From Leptofilum sp050292445 (GTDB taxonomy: Bacteria > Chloroflexota > Anaerolineae > Promineifilales > Promineifilaceae): DNA of 6,397 bases. This document shows positions 1 to 5,734 of this stretch, in pieces; the first letter of the stretch is position 1, and each line of letters begins with the position of its first letter. A program made the translations under genes and the position numbers. The DNA lies in contig JBNKLQ010000316.1 of assembly GCA_050292445.1 (NCBI GenBank), forward strand, positions 1 to 6,397, in the 5' to 3' direction. The notes under the pieces are model-generated. The model was given only the letters and a program-made list of their open reading frames with translations. It had not been told where the DNA came from and did no database searches.

Positions 1-2253
1 CAGCGCGGCCAGCGCTGGTTGCAGATGCCCGGTAATGGCCAGACCAAGCCCGACGACGTTGTAGAAAAAAGCCCAGGCCAGATTGAGCCGGATGATTTTC
101 ATTGTGCGGCGGGAGAGCTGAATGAGCCAGGGAACGGCCGTTAAATTTTGCTGAATCAGAATGGCGTCGGCAGCTTCTTGTGCTACGTCCGTGCCCTGGC
201 TGATGGCAATGCCCACCGAGGCTGCCGCTAGCGCCGGGCCATCGTTGATGCCATCGCCGACCATCAGCGTACCAGGGCCAGATGCGCGCAGATGGGCTAC
301 CTTGTCTGCTGGGGTCAGCCCCGCCTGAACGGGAATACCCAGCTTTTGCTGCCAGCGCTGCCCGGCTATTTCGTCATCGCCGGTTAGCACAGAAACTGGC
401 ACGTTTATGGCTTGCAGTTGTTGGATAGTTACGGCCGTTTCTGGCCGCAACCGCTCACCCAAACCAATGATCCCCTGAACCGCACCTTGCCATCCTGCAT
501 AAATCACCATCAACCCCTGCGCCTGCCACGCCTGGGCCTGCGCCGCTAACCGATCAGAAAGATGAAGATTTACGGCCGTCATCAGGCGGCGACTGCCCGC
601 CCAGACGGAGATGTCGTTGACCATTGCCGTCACCCCTTTGCCCGGCAGCGCCCGGAACAATTCAACCTGAGGCAGGCCACCATCTGGGGCAGCGTTGGCC
701 ACCAGTGACCGGGCCACAGGATGTTCTGAGTGGGCTTCAACGGCCGTAACCCAGCGCATAAACTCATCCTCGTTGAGGGATTCTGTAGCCACCGTTTGTA
801 ATTGGAGTGGCCGCTGCGTCAGCGTGCCGGTCTTGTCGAAGAAGACCTGGTTGACCTGGGACAACTGCTCTAGAACGGCCGTTTGCCGCAAAATGATCCC
901 CTGCTCCGTGGCCCGCCCCAGGCCCAGCCAGAGCGTCAGCGGCGTAGCGATGCCCAACGCACAAGGGCAGGCAATCAATAAAACGGACAGGGCCACGATT
1001 AGCCCGGTCTCGAAACCAGACTGGTTCGACCAATAAATAAAGGTGAGGGCTGCCAGGAAAACGGCCGTAGGCACCATCAGCGCCGCCACTTTATCGGCCA
1101 ATCGTTCCACAGGTGCACGCTGCCACAGCGCCTGGTACAGCAGACGGCCAATCTGCCCCACCATTGTCGCCGCGCCGGTGGCCGAGGTGATCACCTCAAA
1201 AGAGCCATCCAAGTTGATGGTTCCGGCTCGCACCGAGTCGCCCACTTTGCGGCTAACGGATTCTGGCTCGCCGGTGAGCAGGCTTTCATCCACATCGCCT
1301 TCCCCGGTGGCTACCAGACCATCCACCGGAAAACGCTCCCCTGGCCTGATTAAAACGCGTGCGCCGGGCGGCACGGCATCGGCGGCAATTTGCTGCTCGC
1401 CGTCGGCCGTGAGCCAGGTCGCTTGCGGGGGCATCTGCTGCCACAGTTGGGCCACCGCTTCATTGCTCACCTTGTGCGCCTGCATCTCCAGCCAGCGGCC
1501 AATGGCAACCAAAAAGAGCAGGACAGCGGCCGTATCAAAATAAATGCCCCCCTGACCCAAAATAAAGTTACGCAAAGAAAGGCCAAAGGCGGAAAATGCG
1601 CCAATGGCGATAAAGGTGTGGGTATTAGGTCGTCCGCGCAGCAGCCCAGCCAGACCGGCACGCAAAATAGGCAGCCCCAAAAGAAGGACGGCAGGCACGC
1701 TCATGAATAAAATCATGATTTCAAAAATATGCGTCAGCCATTCCGTTTCCAGCGTGGCGCGGCCCGTCCATTGGCGAAAGTAAAGCATGAAGCTCAACAC
1801 CATGATGTGCATGGTCAGCACGCCGCTAATCAGCAGCCGGTTCCAATGCGCTTCTTCCTCGTCGCTGGCCGATTCCCCTTCACCCCAAGCGCGGTAGCCT
1901 AGCTGCCGCACCCGCCGCGCCACTTTTTTGGGCGTAACCTGAGCTGGGTCGTAGCTGACGCGGGCTTCTCGCTGTAAAAAGCTGACGTCGGCTTGGGCCA
2001 CGCCAGGTGTACGAGCCAGTCGCTCCTGAATGAGCCAGGCGCAGGAGGAACACCAGAGGCCACCTAAGGAAAATACGGCCGTTTCCCTTTCCCCGCTCTC
2101 TGCCAATGCTCTCTCTGGCACGGTCTCCGCTTCGCCCAACAGTTCGCTGACCTCACGGCACGACGGGCAACAAAACGTCTGCCCATTTTTCGACGTGATC
2201 GGATGCCAGGCGGGCAGGCCGCACAAATCGCAGGGAACAGCCTGGTTTACCAC
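1..2253 (-). CDS. CcoI/FixI-type copper-transporting P1B ATPase (C-terminus beyond window)
   Basis: The frame stays open for 751 codons and runs off the left edge. It would pump Cu(I) across the cytoplasmic membrane to load a heme-copper enzyme. In order: an N-terminal Cys cluster (C8, C11, C28, C29, C32) typical of CcoI/FixI; an HMA domain at about 62-124 with C68-S-S-C71-A-W; membrane segments from about 139; the actuator TGEP at 327; the metal-site C429-P-C431; the phosphorylation motif D473-KTGT; H511-P512; and the hinge G666-DGIND. These are all hallmarks of copper P1B ATPases. Family length suggests only the last few dozen residues, including the end of the final membrane helices, are missing. 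I chose GTG at 2253: GGGGAG lies 9 nt upstream and the start overlaps the previous gene's stop by 7 nt, implying translational coupling. It contains seven ACGGCCGT words, all read as Thr-Ala-Val. The metal is inferred from motifs and neighbours. Confidence 0.93.
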   Translation of the reverse strand, partial: MVNQAVPCDLCGLPAWHPITSKNGQTFCCPSCREVSELLGEAETVPERALAESGERETAVFSLGGLWCSSCAWLIQERLARTPGVAQADVSFLQREARVSYDPAQVTPKKVARRVRQLGYRAWGEGESASDEEEAHWNRLLISGVLTMHIMVLSFMLYFRQWTGRATLETEWLTHIFEIMILFMSVPAVLLLGLPILRAGLAGLLRGRPNTHTFIAIGAFSAFGLSLRNFILGQGGIYFDTAAVLLFLVAIGRWLEMQAHKVSNEAVAQLWQQMPPQATWLTADGEQQIAADAVPPGARVLIRPGERFPVDGLVATGEGDVDESLLTGEPESVSRKVGDSVRAGTINLDGSFEVITSATGAATMVGQIGRLLYQALWQRAPVERLADKVAALMVPTAVFLAALTFIYWSNQSGFETGLIVALSVLLIACPCALGIATPLTLWLGLGRATEQGIILRQTAVLEQLSQVNQVFFDKTGTLTQRPLQLQTVATESLNEDEFMRWVTAVEAHSEHPVARSLVANAAPDGGLPQVELFRALPGKGVTAMVNDISVWAGSRRLMTAVNLHLSDRLAAQAQAWQAQGLMVIYAGWQGAVQGIIGLGERLRPETAVTIQQLQAINVPVSVLTGDDEIAGQRWQQKLGIPVQAGLTPADKVAHLRASGPGTLMVGDGINDGPALAAASVGIAISQGTDVAQEAADAILIQQNLTAVPWLIQLSRRTMKIIRLNLAWAFFYNVVGLGLAITGHLQPALAAL

Positions 2254-3017
2254 AGCATCACGCTCCCCACATGTAGATGGCTCACCCAGCCCCACATCGC
2301 CAGGCCGCGCAGGCTCATCTGAACGCCAAATAGAACCACAGCCAGTGCCCCCACAAGACGCAGGTGGGGAACGGCCGTTTGCCAGCCAGAACGCCGCGCC
2401 AACAAACCCATTCCCCAGGTGAGCGGCAGCGTGCTCAGGCCAAATACCAGCATTGTCAGCCCGCCCAGCAGCGGTGAACCAGCCGCAGCCGCAGCCAGCA
2501 GCGCCGCCAGGACCAGGCCGCAGGGCAAAAAGCCCCAGGCCATGCCCAATCCAAAAGCGGTCAGCGGGCCAGCCTTTTCACTACTTTTCTGAATAGTCAA
2601 ACGGCGCATCAATCTCCCCCAGAGACGGGTAAAACGCACAAAGATCAGCTCCGGTGACGGCACTCTACCCAGCATTGCCAATGCCATGTAGAACGCAAGA
2701 ACGGCCGTCACCAAAGCCAATCCTCCCTGCCAAGCTCCCAAGCCAGCAAGAACCGAGCTACTGGCTGCTGCCTCAGATAATTGTTCGCTGTGTGATGAAT
2801 GCGCACCAGTCATGGCCATCCCCTGCTCTAAGCCTCGTCCGGCCCAGCCAGCCAAAACGCCCAACAGCACATAGCTTGACACACGCCCAAGCTGCACCAG
2901 CAGCCAATACCACCCCTGAGTCACGCCGCGCCGTGCCAGCAGCACAGAAACGCCGCCACACATCGTAGCACAGTGGCCCAGACTCCCCGTTAAACCAAGA
3001 ACAAACACAGCAATCAT
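2247..3017 (-). CDS. SafE/TauE-like (DsbD_2, UreH-like) cytochrome oxidase biogenesis membrane protein
   Basis: A 256-residue polytopic protein. It starts with the family signature GSLGHCATMCGG (residues 11-22: H15, C16, C20) in the first membrane helix. A second signature WGFLPCGL (161-168, C166) is followed by a G-S-P-L-L-G-G run and a F-G-L-S-T-L-P-L segment. About six membrane helices are expected. Such proteins are often annotated 'sulfite exporter TauE/SafE', but they recur beside ccoI in cbb3-oxidase maturation clusters; a role in copper or thiol handling for the oxidase is inferred. A hydrophilic loop near 70-85 holds H73 and H76, possible metal contacts. The ATG at 3017 is preceded by a weak GGTG, and only eight or so residues precede the first signature, as is usual. 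It lies 111 bp after the oxidase gene and overlaps the ATPase gene. Two ACGGCCGT words encode Thr-Ala-Val at 104-106 and 214-216. Confidence 0.85.
   Translation of the reverse strand: MIAVFVLGLTGSLGHCATMCGGVSVLLARRGVTQGWYWLLVQLGRVSSYVLLGVLAGWAGRGLEQGMAMTGAHSSHSEQLSEAAASSSVLAGLGAWQGGLALVTAVLAFYMALAMLGRVPSPELIFVRFTRLWGRLMRRLTIQKSSEKAGPLTAFGLGMAWGFLPCGLVLAALLAAAAAGSPLLGGLTMLVFGLSTLPLTWGMGLLARRSGWQTAVPHLRLVGALAVVLFGVQMSLRGLAMWGWVSHLHVGSVMLW
2263..2268 (-). promoter_or_regulatory. Ribosome binding site of the P-type ATPase gene
   Basis: GGGGAG on the minus strand, inside the end of the SafE-type gene and 9 nt before GTG 2253. It supports the GTG start, because no ATG occurs nearby in that frame ahead of the Cys cluster. 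Confidence 0.55.
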
Positions 3018-3033
3018 TATTCACCAGCAGGGC

Positions 3034-3110
3034 AAAAATCAAAGATTATGCAGATTAAACAGATAAAATCTTACTAATCTGCGTAATCTGTTGATAAAAG
3101 CCTCTTTTAT
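3034..3110. repeat. AT-rich inverted repeat between oxidase and SafE-type genes
   Basis: Arms at 3038-3056 and 3076-3095 pair almost fully (ATCAA.AGATTAYGCAGATT on one strand and its complement on the other). The loop is about 19 nt. The right side carries a further perfect hairpin, ATAAAAG-CCT-CTTTTAT, at 3094-3110. The repeat fills most of the 111-bp gap. In RNA it would fold downstream of the oxidase stop and could attenuate transcription or protect the 3' end, but no T-tract marks it as a standard terminator. It shares the GCAGATTAA unit with the elements at 4877-4951 and 5164-5298. Confidence 0.7.
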
Positions 3111-3128
3111 GATTCGAAAGCAAAGTTA

Positions 3129-4859
3129 TTAATTAATCATCCAGGTGCGGCCAAGCAGCCACCAGTTGCTAAAGTAATACACCACAAAGAACATGAGGAA
3201 GGCGAAGACAAGAACCACGGTGCCCTTCGGGGCAATCTTGCCGTGGGCTTCTTGCCCGTTGGCCGGAATGGCATCTTCCACCAGCGGATTCTCCTGGCTC
3301 ATTACTAGGGTCAGGCGGCGGGCTTCTTGCCGCTTGCCAGTGAGAATGGAGACTAAAACGATAGTGATGTACATGATGCCGCCGATGATGGCGATGATGG
3401 CTCCGATGCCCATGATGCCCAGCATTAATTCGGCTGTGCTGGGGATAAACGCTTTGAACGTAGCTGAAGCAAACGTGATGTCCCAATGACGGCGCGGGAC
3501 ACCCTGCAAGCCAGCCGCAATCATGCCAATGGAGACCAACAACATGCCAAAGCCAAACAGATAAGGCTGCCAGGAAGCCCACTTTTTCAGCTTCAGTTCA
3601 CGGCGGAAAATGAGGGGGATGAGGTAATAGGTTAACCCCATAAAGGCCAGGGTCGTCCCAGAGACAACCGTGGCATGAAAATGGCCCGGTAGGCGCATGG
3701 TGTTATGCGCCGTCATATTGATTTGCTCAGTGCCAATAGTCACGCCTGTTACACCACCAATCCAGCCGAACAAAACCATCGAGATGACCATGGCAGAAAA
3801 GCCCGGTTCCCGCCACGGCCCTTTGCGCAGCCATTCAAACAGGCTTTTGGTGTACCCCTTGCGCCGCTGCGCTGCCTCAATCGCGCCAGGAATAGAAAAG
3901 GCGTGAATCAGGCTGCCCAGTACGGCCAGGTACATGGCGTAGGAGGTATTGGTCACTTTCCAGATAAAACTGTAGCCGGGATCGGTCAGAAGGTGATGGG
4001 CTGAACCGAGATTGATGAACAGAATGTAGAGAATAAACGCCGCTCGCGATAATTTTTCATTCAGCGGCACGGCCCCAACGGTAATGGCTGCCAGCGCATA
4101 CCAAATGGAAACCATCGCGGCCAAATTGATTTGCTGGGCGGGATGGCCAAATCCCCAAAACAGGTTGCGATAATAGCCAGGGTCCAATGCGGGAATCCAG
4201 TCCAGAGACCATAACAAAGCGGGGACAAAGGCCATTGCCCCGGCAACCAGTGTGTAAATGGCGATGATAGCTGCCGCAATCAAACCGTAAGTGACCAGCG
4301 GTACAGAGCCTTCATAACGCCGCTCGCGCTTGGCGGTAATAACGGTGCCAAAAAAGAGGAAAACGGCAATCAGGGTTCCCACAGCAAATAGCACAATCCC
4401 CAGATAAAAGAGAGGATGTGCCTTTAGGGGAACATAGGCAGTAAATAAGACATCGGCTTTGCCCAACAAAACAATTACGTTGGTCATGATAGCCCCGCCA
4501 GCCATGAGGATGAAGGCTACCCAGCCTACTTTGGGCAAAACAAGGCGGGCATTGAGCATAATGGCGCTGCCAAAATAAAGACCAGCAACTTCAAAAAAGA
4601 CAATCCAGCAGACCAACATATCAAAGCCGTGGGCGGTTAAGATGCGGTAAAACCAGTCTGGCCGCAGCAGGTGAACGGCCTGCCAGCGGGTGAGGGCCAG
4701 CAGCAAAGCAAACAAGCCGCCGATTGCCAAAAATGAAACGGCCGCAACCGCATTAGCAATAATCAATTTTTCGGCAGCCAAATCAACTTTTAGGGCAGTG
4801 ACGGGACAGGTACGAAAATTCGTATCATCTTTCGGTGAGAGGACGGCAATTGTAGCCAT
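3129..4859 (-). CDS. Heme-copper oxidase superfamily subunit I, B-family-like, lacking the cross-linked Tyr (possible NO reductase)
   Basis: A 576-residue integral membrane protein with about 13 helices that reduces O2 or NO at a heme-metal centre. Ligands seen: H77 (low-spin heme, helix II); H239, H288 and H289 (CuB set, helices VI and VII); H393 and H395 in the P-G-H-F-H motif of helix X; and H385 in T-A-H-N-T. The segments around H-H-x-x-x-D-P-G, A-H-N-T-x-x-x-P-G-H-F-H and V-P-R-R match Thermus ba3-type oxidases best. Oddity: after H239-P the usual x-V-Y is A241-Q242-Q243, so the Tyr that cross-links to a CuB His is absent. Helix VII has no Tyr at the cbb3 position either. The start is ATG 4859, with AGGAG 9 nt upstream; a longer frame to 4922 starts inside a hairpin and is rejected. 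It is first in a run with copper-maturation genes, with no subunit II beside it. Membership of the superfamily is certain; the substrate is inferred. Confidence 0.95.
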   Translation of the reverse strand: MATIAVLSPKDDTNFRTCPVTALKVDLAAEKLIIANAVAAVSFLAIGGLFALLLALTRWQAVHLLRPDWFYRILTAHGFDMLVCWIVFFEVAGLYFGSAIMLNARLVLPKVGWVAFILMAGGAIMTNVIVLLGKADVLFTAYVPLKAHPLFYLGIVLFAVGTLIAVFLFFGTVITAKRERRYEGSVPLVTYGLIAAAIIAIYTLVAGAMAFVPALLWSLDWIPALDPGYYRNLFWGFGHPAQQINLAAMVSIWYALAAITVGAVPLNEKLSRAAFILYILFINLGSAHHLLTDPGYSFIWKVTNTSYAMYLAVLGSLIHAFSIPGAIEAAQRRKGYTKSLFEWLRKGPWREPGFSAMVISMVLFGWIGGVTGVTIGTEQINMTAHNTMRLPGHFHATVVSGTTLAFMGLTYYLIPLIFRRELKLKKWASWQPYLFGFGMLLVSIGMIAAGLQGVPRRHWDITFASATFKAFIPSTAELMLGIMGIGAIIAIIGGIMYITIVLVSILTGKRQEARRLTLVMSQENPLVEDAIPANGQEAHGKIAPKGTVVLVFAFLMFFVVYYFSNWWLLGRTWMIN

Positions 4860-4868
4860 TTGTGATTT

Positions 4869-4873
4869 CTCCT
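4869..4873 (-). promoter_or_regulatory. Ribosome binding site of the oxidase gene
   Basis: AGGAG on the minus strand, 9 nt ahead of ATG 4859. It decides the start in favour of the 576-residue product. The base of a large inverted repeat begins 3 nt further upstream, so folding of the leader could affect access to it. Confidence 0.75.
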
Positions 4874-4876
4874 CTG

Positions 4877-4951
4877 AAAATAGGACGCAGATTCCCCTGA
4901 TTAGCCTGATAAAAATGATCATGGGAATCAGGTAAATCAGCGTTCCATTTT
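4877..4951. repeat. Inverted repeat (about 75 bp) in the oxidase leader
   Basis: The left arm (AAAATAGGACGCAGATT, then CCTGATT and CCTGAT units) pairs with the right arm ending GCGTTCCATTTT at 4940-4951. Core arms are 4883-4910 and 4918-4946, with few mismatches and a short central loop. It lies immediately upstream of the oxidase Shine-Dalgarno site and would form a long stem in the 5' leader if transcription begins beyond it. The GATT-containing units, repeated about every 10 nt, resemble the elements at 3034-3110 and 5164-5298. Confidence 0.7.
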
Positions 4952-5156
4952 AATTCATGGTGGTCAACGACAGTTGGTGTCGTCTCCTCTGCAAACGCCC
5001 AAACCTGAAAGGCTCACCCCAAAATTTAGTAAAAAACGGTTCTTCACAAAGCAAAACGGGCTCAGTTCATGCCTGTTTTGAAAACCTGTCACATTTCTCA
5101 TCAAGTTTCCGACAAAAGTCGGCGCATCTTGTAACCCTTTCCCTTACTCTGTCTAA
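4952..5156. other. Divergent intergenic region holding likely promoters
   Basis: No convincing gene: the one open frame here (4957-5184, plus) has an atypical composition, no clear ribosome site, and runs into a repeat element. The region holds the dyad CAAAACGGG / CCTGTTTTG (5052-5060 and 5072-5080, one mismatch), the short palindrome GTTTTGAAAAC (5075-5085) and the CCGAC-AAAA-GTCGG site (5109-5122). The minus-strand oxidase promoter should lie here, because the nearest upstream gene is divergent. I could not assign a -35/-10 pair with confidence. Confidence 0.5.
5109..5124. promoter_or_regulatory. Candidate operator, copy 1 (CCGAC-AAAA-GTCGG)
   Basis: A perfect 5-bp inverted repeat with a 4-nt spacer. 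Its right part belongs to a 14-nt exact repeat, GACAAAAGTCGGCG (5111-5124), which recurs at 5643-5656 ahead of the cupin gene. It sits between the divergent oxidase and PRC-barrel genes. It may be a binding site for a shared regulator; no regulator gene is visible. Confidence 0.35.
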
Positions 5157-5163
5157 CATAGAT

Positions 5164-5298
5164 TCTAGCCACATATCAGTTTGAGCGAGAAAAGAAAAAT
5201 GGGACACAGATTAACACAGATAGACACTGATTTTTGTTTTTTATCTGTGTAAACCAGTGTTCATCAGTGTCCAATTCCAAAAGTGATATGTAGCTAGA
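5164..5298. mobile_element. MITE-like element with terminal inverted repeats and flanking duplication
   Basis: The ends form 19-bp inverted repeats (TCTAGCCACATATCAGTTT at 5164-5182; complement of TCTAGCTACATATCACTTT at 5280-5298), matching at 17 of 19 positions. Directly outside are identical copies of CATAGAT (5157-5163 and 5299-5305; 8 bp if the following T is counted), which looks like a target-site duplication. Inside is a second imperfect inverted repeat: 5202-5231 with 5243-5272, 23 of 30 positions paired, around an 11-nt T-rich loop. This inner part is built of units such as CACAGATTAA. There is no coding capacity. The element lies just upstream of the PRC-barrel gene and may contain its promoter. 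Mobility is inferred from structure only. Confidence 0.6.
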
Positions 5299-5329
5299 CA
5301 TAGATTTAGTTTTTTGATGAGGTTTGGTG

Positions 5330-5638
5330 ATGGCAGAAGTCGTGGAAAAGCTGACGATTGAGGCACAAGTTTGTTTGATTTGTGGGCAAGTGCGAGAAAC
5401 GGCCGTATCCCGAGGCATGTCGATTTGTAACAACGGTGGAGAAGTGGTGGGGCAGGTTGCAGCAGTGCTGCTAGACGGCCGTTCCCAACAACCCACCCAC
5501 CTGGTGCTGTCCCGATTGGTTCCCGAATATCGGCTGGTCCCCATTTGCCAAATAGTAAGCGTCAGTCAGGCGCAGGTGTTGCTGCAACTCTCCAGCGAGC
5601 AAATAAACCAGCTGTCTTTGCATATACCCAAACCATAA
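5330..5638 (+). CDS. Small PRC-barrel-like protein with an N-terminal CxxC
   Basis: A 102-residue soluble protein. From about residue 29 it shows the PRC-barrel pattern: a G-G-E-V-V-G-Q-V strand, a V-L-L-D-G turn, T-H-L-V-L, Y-R-L-V-P-I, then a closing V-L-L-Q-L-S-S-E-Q-I-N-Q-L strand and helix. PRC-barrel domains are small beta folds that bind RNA or protein partners in several contexts. The precise role here is unknown. Ahead of the barrel is C15-L-I-C18, with further Cys at 33 and 73, so metal or redox sensing is possible but unproven. I chose ATG 5330 because TGAGG lies 7 nt upstream; in-frame GTG 5327 and TTG 5324 are alternatives. It is divergent from the oxidase, next to the MITE-like element, and 96 bp before the cupin gene. 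It contains two ACGGCCGT words, one read T24-A-V and the other D49-G-R. Confidence 0.75.
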   Translation: MAEVVEKLTIEAQVCLICGQVRETAVSRGMSICNNGGEVVGQVAAVLLDGRSQQPTHLVLSRLVPEYRLVPICQIVSVSQAQVLLQLSSEQINQLSLHIPKP

Positions 5639-5734
5639 ACCAGACAAAAGTCGGCGACGGCCGTTTCCCAATCCGCTAAGCTAACAACCATTCAAAGACT
5701 CGATCCGCATAACACACATATTTCAGGAGAAAAA
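5639..5734. other. Intergenic region upstream of the cupin gene
   Basis: Holds the second copy of GACAAAAGTCGGCG (5643-5656), which abuts an ACGGCCGT word (5657-5664) overlapping it by no bases. An AGGAG ribosome site lies at 5725-5729, 5 nt before the cupin ATG. No terminator hairpin with a T-tract follows the PRC-barrel gene, so readthrough is possible. Confidence 0.45.
5643..5656. promoter_or_regulatory. Candidate operator, copy 2 (GACAAAAGTCGGCG)
   Basis: An exact 14-nt match to 5111-5124, in the same orientation. The dyad here is reduced to GAC-AAAA-GTC because the base two positions before GAC differs. It lies 78 nt upstream of the cupin start, a plausible place for an activator or repressor site. 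Confidence 0.35.

Larger units (their letters stand above)
134..5664. repeat. Dispersed palindromic word ACGGCCGT, 12 copies (HIP1-like)
   Basis: Exact copies start at 134, 431, 572, 740, 875, 1061, 2075, 2371, 2701, 5399, 5475 and 5657. Seven lie in the ATPase gene, two in the SafE-type gene, two in the PRC-barrel gene and one between genes. In ten of the 11 coding copies the phase is ACG-GCC-GTN, i.e. Thr-Ala-Val, on whichever strand is coding. Flanks are usually A or T on at least one side. Each copy is a self-complementary 8-mer, so it reads the same on both strands. None occurs in the oxidase, cupin or last gene. Confidence 0.85.

Noticed and set aside
695..1710. Plus-strand open frames opposite the ATPase
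   Set aside because: The minus frame encodes an intact P-type ATPase with all motifs; the plus frames are shadows rich in Ser, Arg and Pro with no family pattern.
2030..2422. Plus-strand 130-codon frame across the SafE/ATPase junction
   Set aside because: Antisense to two well-supported overlapping genes and composed of Ser/Pro-rich sequence typical of shadow frames.
3361..3420. GATG/ATG-rich low-complexity stretch resembling a short tandem repeat
   Set aside because: It encodes an Ile/Gly/Met-rich membrane helix of the oxidase, which explains the base pattern.
4860..4922. A 21-residue N-terminal extension of the oxidase starting at ATG 4922
   Set aside because: It begins within an inverted repeat, has no good ribosome site, and a strong AGGAG sits 9 nt before ATG 4859.
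5052..5080. CAAAACGGG / CCTGTTTTG dyad as an intrinsic terminator
   Set aside because: No T-tract follows on either strand and no gene ends nearby; kept only as a possible regulatory dyad.
4957..5184. A 75-codon plus-strand open frame in the divergent region
   Set aside because: Ser-rich, low-complexity product with no family resemblance and no clear ribosome site; it overlaps a candidate operator and runs into the MITE-like element.
5098..5321. CTCATCAA (5098-5105) and TTGATGAG (5314-5321) as halves of an FNR/NnrR-type site
   Set aside because: The halves are over 200 bp apart, and neither forms the compact TTGAT-N4-ATCAA dyad needed for that family.
5176..5544. Minus-strand 122-codon frame across the MITE-like element and PRC gene
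   Set aside because: It crosses the repeat element and lies antisense to the better-supported PRC-barrel gene; its product has no recognisable pattern.
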